Shown one piece after another: positions 1 through 4,125 of a stretch of DNA of 5,138 bases. The translations under genes were made by a program, and so were the position numbers. Source of the DNA: Oscillospiraceae bacterium. Its GTDB lineage: Bacteria; Bacillota; Clostridia; Oscillospirales; Ruminococcaceae. Under the pieces are notes generated by a model, which saw only the letters and a list, made by a program, of their open reading frames with translations, made no database searches and was not told the origin of the DNA. Positions within the stretch are counted from its first letter, which is position 1. The number at the start of each line of letters is the position of its first letter. The stretch covers positions 1 to 5,138 of the forward strand of contig JAITFV010000094.1 of assembly GCA_031281115.1 (NCBI GenBank). The letters are read 5' to 3'.

Positions 1-118
1 CCATAGCCAATAAAACCAGCAAAAAAAGAAGCTGGTCGCCGTATATGTGCCGCGGTTTCCTCTGAAAGAAAGAAACTTTGCGCGGTTCTGTTTCATGTAT
101 TTCCGGGCTTGTACTCAT
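1..118 (-). CDS. N-terminal fragment of an unidentified membrane protein (partial, runs off the left edge)
   Basis: Reading leftward from an ATG at 118-116 gives 39 open codons up to the window edge. The first ~29 residues are hydrophilic (MSTSPEIHETEPRKVSFF, then a basic QRKPRHIYGD stretch). A strongly hydrophobic run, LLFLLVLLAM, then begins, which looks like the first transmembrane helix after a basic cytoplasmic tail (positive-inside rule). The ribosome binding site is AAGGA (minus strand, about 125-129), roughly 6-7 nt from the ATG, which supports the start. The gene is divergent from mecA across a 113-bp gap. No family can be named from so short a piece; membrane subunits of redox or transport complexes are possible but unproven. 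I am fairly confident that it is a gene and not confident of any function. Confidence 0.7.
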   Translation of the reverse strand, partial: MSTSPEIHETEPRKVSFFQRKPRHIYGDQLLFLLVLLAM

Positions 119-231
119 ATAAATTCCTTATTGCGTTAATTTAAGCGCTGTCAGATGGTAATACTGTTATCCATTTAAGGAACGAATAATAGGGGTTCCC
201 TACATTTTTGCTTGAGGAGGATTTATTGAAA
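119..231. other. Divergent intergenic gap between the membrane-protein gene and mecA
   Basis: This 113-bp gap must hold the promoters and leaders of two divergent genes. I can see the two ribosome binding sites, AAGGA for the left gene and GAGGAGG at 214-220 for mecA. No -35/-10 pair with convincing sequence and 16-18 nt spacing was found on either strand. A short imperfect inverted repeat (TAGGG at 190-194 against CCCTA at 198-202) is too small to interpret. Confidence 0.5.
214..220 (+). promoter_or_regulatory. Ribosome binding site of mecA that bears on start choice
   Basis: GAGGAGG is a near-perfect anti-16S match. It lies 5 nt from a TTG at 226 and 11 nt from an ATG at 232. The other genes here have Shine-Dalgarno to ATG gaps of 10 (pth), 12 (ABC ATPase) and 11 (permease), so the long gap to ATG 232 fits local habit. 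Starting at 232 also gives the MQIDI N-terminus that resembles other MecA proteins. Confidence 0.7.
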
Positions 232-906
232 ATGCAGATTGATATTTTATCGTCGAATACGTTAAAGCTGACGCTCAGCAGAATTGATATGTTTGATTTG
301 GATATAAAGTACGAGAGCCTTTCGGGGAAAAATCCCGAAACGAAAAGGCTTTTAGCACACGTTTTAAAGTCAATCAGGCTTGACCAGAAGGTCGGCTTCG
401 ATTTTTCGTGCGAACGGATTTTCGTCGAGGCTTTCCCGCGTCCCGACGGCGGCTGTATGCTTTATGTTTCAAGCCTTGAAGCAGACGGGAGAAAAAGAAA
501 ATCTAATTTTAAAACAAGAAATGAAGCAGGGTGCGACGTCCCCGGCGCGCCGCTTGAAGAATCGATATTCCCAAGAGCTTTGAATATTAAGCGCGACAGC
601 TTTAAAACAACATTTATCATAGAAGCCGAAAACATGAACGAACTCGGCGGAGTCTGCCGCTGCCTTAATCAGCAGAAAGAATGGGAGCGGCTCGGCTTCG
701 AGAGCACACTTTATATACATGAAAATGCGGGAAATAAGTACAGGCTCGTAATTAAGGGCAGCAAAACCGAGCAGCAGCAGCTCTCGGCTATTATTAGGGA
801 ATACGGCGAACTGCTTCGCGGTGAGCGCGAATTTATGCACACGAAAGAGCATTTCAGACCTGTTATCGAAGAAAACGCGGCAGAAAAACTAAGTGAATTG
901 TTATGA
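232..906 (+). CDS. mecA: MecA-family adaptor protein for ClpC proteolysis
   Basis: A 224-residue protein, close to the ~218 residues of Bacillus MecA. Family knowledge: MecA is a cytoplasmic adaptor whose N-terminal domain binds substrates such as ComK and whose C-terminal domain docks on ClpC, promoting ClpCP assembly and substrate degradation. In the sequence, residues 1-80 match the N-terminal domain pattern: MQIDILSSNTLKLTLS, then IDMFDLDIKYESL, GFDFS at 55-59, FVEAFP at 64-69, and a GGCMLYVS strand. Residues 81-124 are a polar, charged linker. Residues 125-222 form the C-terminal domain (FIIEAENMNELGGVC, then YRLVIKG and EYGELL). The family's usual late FxxxxEHF-type region appears as FMHTKEHFRP. 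ATG 232 is chosen over TTG 226 and TTG 208 because of the ribosome binding site spacing. The gene stands alone, divergent from a membrane-protein gene and converging on rpe. Its substrate in this organism cannot be read from the sequence. If the organism is not competent, a role in general protein quality control is likely (inference). Confidence 0.87.
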   Translation: MQIDILSSNTLKLTLSRIDMFDLDIKYESLSGKNPETKRLLAHVLKSIRLDQKVGFDFSCERIFVEAFPRPDGGCMLYVSSLEADGRKRKSNFKTRNEAGCDVPGAPLEESIFPRALNIKRDSFKTTFIIEAENMNELGGVCRCLNQQKEWERLGFESTLYIHENAGNKYRLVIKGSKTEQQQLSAIIREYGELLRGEREFMHTKEHFRPVIEENAAEKLSELL

Positions 907-1557
907 GCCTGCAATTCTGATTGAAAGCATTGCGCCGATATAATCATCACTGCCCAGAAGAAAAGTTCCGACGACGGCGATATTTGCGCCGGCTTCAAAG
1001 ATGAGCGCGGCAGTTTTGTCATTAATCCCGCCGTCAACCGAGATGTCAAGCTTTAAGCCAAGCCTGTCTGCTTCGCTGCGAACTGCTTTTATTTTATTTA
1101 TGGATTCGTTTTGGAAGGCTTGACCGCCCGCGCCGGGCTTAACACTCATAATCAGCACTGTATCGCAAAGCTCAAGGTACGGGAAAACCCGCTTAACATC
1201 GGTCTCGGGATTAATTGAAATGCCTGCTTTTTTGCCCAACCCGCGAATTAATTTAAGGCAGGCGGCAACGTCACAGCGGCTCTCTTCATGAATTGTAATT
1301 ATGTCGGAACCTGCTTTCGCGAAAAGCGGAATTAATTTTGTGGGGTCGTTTACCATGAGGTGCGTGTCAAAAGGAATCGCGGCGTGGGGGCGCAGATTCC
1401 CGACAACGTAATCGCCGAAAGTTATACTGTCGGTGAAAACGCCGTCCATTACATCTATGTGAATCATATCAGCCCCTGCGTCCTCGGCGCGGCGAAGTTC
1501 CTGCTCTAAGTTGGCGAGGTCTGAATTTAAAATCGACGAAGAAATTAAAACGCCCAT
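901..1557 (-). CDS. rpe: Ribulose-phosphate 3-epimerase
   Basis: A 218-residue TIM-barrel protein of standard family length. It would interconvert D-ribulose 5-phosphate and D-xylulose 5-phosphate in the cytosolic pentose phosphate pathway. Visible signatures are SSSIL (7-10, phosphate/substrate loop), HIDVMDG (33-39) with metal ligand H33 and catalytic D35, THLM (65-68) with H66, and SVDGGIN (173-179) with catalytic and metal-binding D175. The three cap methionines are present (M37, M68, M137), as is the phosphate-binding VVGT segment at 195-198. Unusual points are MSVKPGAGGQ at 137-146, where most relatives have MSVNPGFGGQ or MTVEPGFGGQ, and Thr for the common Ser at 198. The start ATG (1557-1555) has AAAGGA about 7 nt upstream. 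The gene is isolated, without the PrkC/RsgA neighbours often seen beside rpe in Firmicutes, and has its own promoter. A related sugar-phosphate epimerase specificity (for example allulose-6-phosphate) cannot be excluded. Confidence 0.92.
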   Translation of the reverse strand: MGVLISSSILNSDLANLEQELRRAEDAGADMIHIDVMDGVFTDSITFGDYVVGNLRPHAAIPFDTHLMVNDPTKLIPLFAKAGSDIITIHEESRCDVAACLKLIRGLGKKAGISINPETDVKRVFPYLELCDTVLIMSVKPGAGGQAFQNESINKIKAVRSEADRLGLKLDISVDGGINDKTAALIFEAGANIAVVGTFLLGSDDYIGAMLSIRIAGS

Positions 1558-1677
1558 AAATTTTCCTTTTTAAATAGACTTTTCTACTAATTCCCCAACA
1601 AGTTAGTTTTGAGAAAAATTGCCAAAAATTCTGCCGCGAGCGGGGTCGGCGAAAAGGTCTGATATTGTGTATTTTTC

Positions 1678-1706
1678 ATTTTACCATTTTCACTTGGAAA
1701 ACGCAA
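1678..1706 (-). promoter_or_regulatory. SigA-type promoter with extended -10, for rpe
   Basis: On the minus strand, TTGCGT (1706-1701) is followed after exactly 17 nt by TAAAAT (1683-1678). A TG dinucleotide sits one base upstream of the -10 element, giving TGGTAAAAT, an extended -10. Transcription would start near 1671, leaving a leader of about 110 nt before the rpe ATG. The sequence match is good; its use is inferred. Confidence 0.6.
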
Positions 1707-1727
1707 GGGGTTTATTTTTAATTTAAT

Positions 1728-1777
1728 TAAATAGTATGATGTTATTTTTCACTTAAAAAATAACATCATACTATTTA
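1728..1777. repeat. Perfect 22-bp inverted repeat with 6-nt loop
   Basis: The arm at 1728-1749 is exactly complementary to 1756-1777, with CACTTA (1750-1755) as the loop. The core of the arm reads TAGTATGATGTTATTTTT. The stem is almost all A/T and has no adjacent U-run of the kind expected for an intrinsic terminator in either direction. It could be a cruciform-forming palindrome, a protein-binding site, or the remnant of a very small mobile or dispersed repeat. The match is certain; the role is unknown. Confidence 0.85.
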
Positions 1778-1810
1778 TTGTTTGTGAAAAACAATAAATT
1801 CTATATATAG
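1773..1810. repeat. Second hairpin and short palindrome adjoining the 22-bp inverted repeat
   Basis: ATTTATTGTTT (1773-1783) is complementary to 1789-1799 around the loop GTGAA. This 11-bp stem shares five bases with the right arm of the preceding hairpin, so the two full stems cannot form together. CTATATATAG (1801-1810), a perfect 10-bp palindrome, follows directly. In AT-rich DNA the smaller elements alone would be unremarkable; their head-to-tail arrangement is the notable part. Confidence 0.6.
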
Positions 1811-1870
1811 TAAAAAAATGACATTATTTTACAAAAAAGGAAATATAAGGAAAAAAGAAATTAATTTTAT

Positions 1871-2035
1871 TTATTTGGCGTTTTTTAAAAGACCATGTAA
1901 CTTTCGGGTTGAATTTTCATCTTTATTTTTGATATGAACAGCAGTAAAACCCGCTCGCGCATTTTCCCGAAAGAAAACAAACAAGCTCGAAAGTATAAGT
2001 AAAAATAAGATAAGCTTATTTATAGTACAAGACAT
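1871..2035 (-). CDS. Possible small single-span membrane protein (doubtful)
   Basis: From an ATG at 2035-2033 there are 54 codons ending in TAA at 1873-1871. The product has a short N-terminus with one Lys, a hydrophobic helix (LILFLLILSSLFVFF, 8-22), then RENAR and a polar, mostly basic tail ending KLHGLLKNAK. The topology is believable for a small membrane protein. Against it, no Shine-Dalgarno is visible before this ATG (ACAAATAAATACT) or before the longer in-frame GTG start at 2095, no clear promoter is seen, and AT-rich DNA readily encodes Phe/Leu/Ile runs by chance. I do not recognise a family. It may be a chance ORF or the tail of a decayed gene. Confidence 0.2.
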   Translation of the reverse strand: MSCTINKLILFLLILSSLFVFFRENARAGFTAVHIKNKDENSTRKLHGLLKNAK

Positions 2036-2220
2036 AGTATTTATTTGTAATAATTGCACAATATGTCGAATCTTTGCAATGCTTGCATTAAACACATGTT
2101 GCGCGTTCAGACGTGAAGCTATGAACTCTTATAAAAAAGCAAATAAACGCCCTGCTCCTAATTATTAATCCGCTTCATTCTATTTAATTAAAATAAAATC
2201 AGCAGATGATTAATCGTTGT

Positions 2221-2256
2221 GTATATAACATGATGTATTATACATAAAGTATATAC
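2221..2256. promoter_or_regulatory. Nested inverted repeat abutting the pth promoter (possible operator)
   Basis: Outer arms GTATATA (2221-2227) and TATATAC (2250-2256) flank an inner ATGTA-TTA-TACAT (2233-2245). The two pairs share almost the same centre (2238.5 and 2239). The repeat ends exactly where the pth -35 element begins. That position would suit an activator or repressor site. The AT richness of the region makes chance plausible, so operator function is only inferred. Confidence 0.3.
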
Positions 2257-2285
2257 TTGCAAAACTTAAAAAAATAAGTTATAAT
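2257..2285 (+). promoter_or_regulatory. SigA-type promoter of pth
   Basis: TTGCAA (2257-2262) and a consensus TATAAT (2280-2285) are separated by exactly 17 nt. The predicted start of transcription is near 2292, giving a 5' leader of about 36 nt before the pth ATG. This is the best promoter in the window. Downstream genes could be read from it if transcription passes the stem-loops behind pth. Confidence 0.78.
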
Positions 2286-2327
2286 AAAAAAGCGGCAGGT
2301 TATTTTTAAAACGAGGATAAAGAAGCC

Positions 2328-2966
2328 ATGTTTTTTTTAAAGAAATTAAGACGGCATGATTTTTCAAGTTTACAAGGTTCACCCGAATTTATTATTTGCG
2401 GGCTCGGTAATCCCGGAACACGATATGAAAATACAAGACACAACTGCGGCTTCATGGCGCTCGATATTTTAGCCGGACAAGAGGGCTTCAAAATAAAAAA
2501 GCTGAAGTTCAAATCGCTGACAGCTCTCGAAACTATTGACGGGGTGAAATGCTTTTTGATGAAACCGACGACTTTTATGAACCGAAGCGGCGAGGCACTC
2601 ACCGCCGCAATGGAGTTTTATAAAATAAACCCCCAAAATGTGATTGTTATTTTCGATGATTATTCATTGCCGCTCGGGAGCGTAAAAATACGCCGAAGCG
2701 GCAGCGACGGCGGGCATAATGGCATTAAAAGTATAATTTTGGAGAGTAACAGCGACAACTTCCCGCGTGTGAAAATCGGAATTGACCGACCGCCGCATCA
2801 TGATTTCCCGCTGAAAGACTGGGTTCTGTCGCCGTTTAAAAAGAATGAAGGCGAGAAGCTGGAAGCTTCGCTTGAGCGGGCGGCACAGGCGGTAAGGCTG
2901 ATGATTAAAAGCGGTGTGGATAAGGCGATGAATGATTTTAACGGGAAATATAATCGTTTAAATTGA
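2328..2966 (+). CDS. pth: Peptidyl-tRNA hydrolase (aminoacyl-tRNA hydrolase)
   Basis: A 212-residue cytosolic enzyme that cleaves the ester bond of peptidyl-tRNA dropped from stalled ribosomes, recycling tRNA; it is normally essential in bacteria. Signatures are CGLGNPG (24-30) with N28, TRHN (36-39) with catalytic H38, FMNRSGEA (83-90) with N85, FDDYSLPLG (109-117) with D110, and DGGHNGIKSI (127-136) with N131. These correspond to E. coli N10, H20, N68, D93 and N114, so the active site is complete. The protein starts with about 20 extra residues (MFFLKKLRRHDFSS...) before the usual first strand FIICGLGNPG. No other ATG, GTG or TTG lies in frame between 2328 and that strand, so the extension appears real. 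GAGGA (2313-2317) lies 10 nt upstream of the ATG. Codons 2-4 contain a run of eight T. Transcription comes from the promoter at 2257-2285. The usual neighbour mfd is not next to it. The last codons lie inside a stem-loop. Confidence 0.95.
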   Translation: MFFLKKLRRHDFSSLQGSPEFIICGLGNPGTRYENTRHNCGFMALDILAGQEGFKIKKLKFKSLTALETIDGVKCFLMKPTTFMNRSGEALTAAMEFYKINPQNVIVIFDDYSLPLGSVKIRRSGSDGGHNGIKSIILESNSDNFPRVKIGIDRPPHHDFPLKDWVLSPFKKNEGEKLEASLERAAQAVRLMIKSGVDKAMNDFNGKYNRLN

Positions 2967-2994
2967 AAACTGTTCCACAGTTTCAATTTAAACG
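2955..2994 (+). repeat. 17-bp stem-loop containing the pth stop codon
   Basis: The left arm 2955-2972 pairs with 2978-2994 around the loop TTCCA. Fourteen pairs are perfect, then a single bulged A (2969), then three more pairs. The pth TGA (2964-2966) and its last three sense codons lie in the left arm. No U-run follows, so this is not a standard intrinsic terminator, though it could stabilise the pth mRNA 3' end or attenuate transcription. Confidence 0.75.
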
Positions 2995-3001
2995 GGTTTC
3001 C

Positions 3002-3041
3002 GCTGCGTGAGCGCAGCTTGCGCTGTCGCAACAGCGCAAGC
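3002..3041 (+). repeat. Two overlapping GC-rich stem-loops
   Basis: GCTGCG (3002-3007) pairs with CGCAGC (3012-3017) around TGAG. GCTTGCGCTGT (3016-3026) pairs with 3031-3041 around CGCA, an 11-bp perfect stem. The two share bases 3016-3017, so they may compete or trim by one or two pairs. This GC-rich core sits between two AT-rich stems. The run CCCCTTT after it is too poor in T for a classical terminator. It resembles REP- or BIME-like intergenic repeats, but copies elsewhere cannot be checked here. Confidence 0.65.
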
Positions 3042-3042
3042 C

Positions 3043-3081
3043 CCTTTAACTTAAAAAGCGAAACGCTTTTTAAGTTAAAGG
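3043..3081 (+). repeat. Perfect 18-bp stem-loop with AAA loop
   Basis: The arm 3043-3060 is exactly complementary to 3064-3081, with AAA between them. The arm reads CCTTTAACTTAAAAAGCG. The stem is long, perfect and has almost no loop, which favours a cruciform or a tight RNA hairpin. A TATAAT follows at 3084-3089 without a good -35. The role could be transcript end, RNA processing site or dispersed repeat; none is shown. Confidence 0.8.
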
Positions 3082-3103
3082 ACTATAATATAACCGAAAC
3101 AGG

Positions 3104-3121
3104 TAAAACGAAGCCGTTTTA
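3104..3121 (+). repeat. Small stem-loop in the leader of the ABC ATPase gene
   Basis: TAAAACG (3104-3110) pairs with CGTTTTA (3115-3121) around the loop AAGC. It is a 7-bp stem, 15-18 nt ahead of the Shine-Dalgarno at 3139-3144. It is short and partly AT, so it may be incidental. Confidence 0.35.
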
Positions 3122-3138
3122 TATTTGCATTGGCGAAG

Positions 3139-3144
3139 AAAGGA
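3139..3144 (+). promoter_or_regulatory. Ribosome binding site fixing the ABC ATPase start
   Basis: AAAGGA lies 12 nt before ATG 3157 and inside the longer reading frame that begins at TTG 3130. It therefore argues for the ATG. The surrounding bases from GAAGAAAGGA to ATG are nearly identical to those in front of the permease gene (4105-4128), where the spacing is 11 nt. Confidence 0.7.
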
Positions 3145-3156
3145 TTTAATAAAAAT

Positions 3157-4071
3157 ATGTTACAAATTAAAAACCTAAAAAAAAGCTACAAAAACTTCCC
3201 TGTTCTGCTCGGACTTAACATGAGTATTGAAAAGGGCGATGTTTACGGTTTCCTCGGCACTAACGGCTGCGGGAAAACAACTACGATGAATATTATCTGC
3301 GATATAATACTTAAAGACGAGGGTGAAATAAACTTCGGTTCGGGAGCGGTTAAAATCGGTTACCTGCCCGAAACCCCCGCGCTTTACGGCTATATGAACG
3401 GCTGTGAATACCTTGATTTTATCGGTGCCTGCTGTAAATATGACGGTAATATAAAAGCGCGCACTGCCGAAGTGCTTGAAATCACAGGAATGACCGGGGG
3501 GGCGCAGCGAAGAATAAAAGGTTATTCACGCGGTATGAACCAGCGAATAGGAATCGCTGCCGCGCTGTACGGAAAGCCGGATTTAATCATACTTGACGAG
3601 CCGACAAGCGCGCTTGACCCCGAGGGACGCGCAGAAGTCATGGAGATTATAAGAAAACTCGCGGAATCGGGAAGCACGATTATTTTATGTACGCATATTC
3701 TGTCGGACGTTGAGCGGGTGGCTAATAAAATCGGGATTATGCGTAACGGAATTATCGCCGCGGAAGGTTATCTCAACGAAATAAAACGCAGGTACGAGGG
3801 CGGTGTCGCGCTGAATATAAGAGTACCCGAACAAACGCCCGAAATTGTAACCGCGCTGAGTAAAATCCCTCTCGCCGAGCGCAACGACATTTCTAAAACC
3901 GGCGGAATAACTGTTTATGCAAAAGAGGGCATCGGCGAGAAAGAATTTTACAATAATGTAATCGCGGTACTTTCCGAGAATGATATTTTACCCGATTCGG
4001 TCGCATTTAAGCGGATGTCATTAGAAGAAATTTACATCGGCGTGACGAGTGGACGCCTGACGAACAATTGA
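3157..4071 (+). CDS. ABC exporter ATP-binding protein (ABC-2 / GldA-NatA-like)
   Basis: A 304-residue cytoplasmic ATPase expected to power the permease encoded next. Motifs in order are Walker A GTNGCGKT (34-41, with T and C where P and A are common), a Q-loop position occupied by Glu in GYLPETP (68-74; Glu here is usual in this subfamily), signature YSRGMNQR (123-130), Walker B LIILDE (143-148) with catalytic E148, D-loop SALD (151-154) and H-loop H180. Residues from about 215 to 304 form an extra C-terminal domain ending SLEEIYIGVT, as in GldA-like ATPases. The NBD is intact, so it should be active. ATG 3157 is preferred to an in-frame TTG at 3130, because AAAGGA (3139-3144) lies downstream of that TTG and 12 nt before the ATG. 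The substrate is unknown. Expression is likely from a promoter in the 2967-3156 gap or by read-through from pth; neither is clear. Confidence 0.93.
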   Translation: MLQIKNLKKSYKNFPVLLGLNMSIEKGDVYGFLGTNGCGKTTTMNIICDIILKDEGEINFGSGAVKIGYLPETPALYGYMNGCEYLDFIGACCKYDGNIKARTAEVLEITGMTGGAQRRIKGYSRGMNQRIGIAAALYGKPDLIILDEPTSALDPEGRAEVMEIIRKLAESGSTIILCTHILSDVERVANKIGIMRNGIIAAEGYLNEIKRRYEGGVALNIRVPEQTPEIVTALSKIPLAERNDISKTGGITVYAKEGIGEKEFYNNVIAVLSENDILPDSVAFKRMSLEEIYIGVTSGRLTNN

Positions 4072-4093
4072 CAATTAACAATTGACAATTAAC
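4066..4093 (+). repeat. Heptanucleotide tandem repeat, four units of AATTRAC
   Basis: Units AATTGAC, AATTAAC, AATTGAC, AATTAAC run without interruption, so it is also two copies of a 14-bp unit. The repeat starts in the last Asn codon of the ABC ATPase gene and its first unit contains the TGA stop. All three forward frames meet a stop within the 28 bp. TTGAC(A) occurs twice and looks like a -35, but no -10 follows at the right distance. Short intergenic heptad repeats are known in several bacterial groups; whether this one is dispersed here cannot be seen. Confidence 0.85.
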
Positions 4094-4125
4094 AACTAAT
4101 TCGGGAAGAAAGGAATTAATAAAAT

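Larger units (their letters stand above)
1558..2327. other. AT-rich gap between rpe and pth, mostly non-coding
   Basis: This 770-bp stretch has no strong gene. From left to right it holds the rpe leader and promoter (1558-1706), a chain of AT-only palindromes (1728-1810), a purine-rich stretch (1831-1860), one weak leftward ORF (1871-2035), a featureless part (about 2100-2220), a nested inverted repeat (2221-2256), and the pth promoter and leader (2257-2327). A small GC-rich island at about 1631-1652 lies inside the rpe leader. I see no tRNA, recognised riboswitch or transposase remnant. The composition is clearly more AT-rich than the flanking genes. Confidence 0.6.

Noticed and set aside
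469..852. Leftward open frame inside mecA
   Set aside because: It lies antisense to a well-supported MecA frame, has no recognisable domain, and is best explained as a shadow of that gene's codon use. The same applies to the antisense frames inside pth, the permease and the oxidoreductase.
1728..1799. AT-rich hairpins as an intrinsic terminator
   Set aside because: The stems contain very little G or C and neither strand has a continuous U-run right after the stem.
1558..2327. CRISPR array, tRNA or insertion sequence in the long gap
   Set aside because: There are no regularly spaced direct repeats, no tRNA arm pattern and no transposase fragment. The only repeats are local palindromes.
3084..3089. 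TATAAT between the last stem-loop and the ABC ATPase gene, as a promoter -10
   Set aside because: At 16-18 nt upstream the bases (around 3060-3067) are GAAACGCT, unlike a -35, and there is no TG extension. It may still be weakly active, but I cannot support it from sequence.
3130..3156. TTG at 3130 as the start of the ABC ATPase
   Set aside because: The Shine-Dalgarno at 3139-3144 would be inside the coding sequence, and the extra nine residues lie outside the usual ABC ATPase start (MLQIKNLKKSY).
4068..4087. TTGACA-like elements in the heptad repeat as a promoter for the permease
   Set aside because: No TATAAT-like hexamer lies 16-18 nt downstream of either copy; that region is the GGGAAGAAAGG ribosome binding site. 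The match follows from the repeat unit itself.
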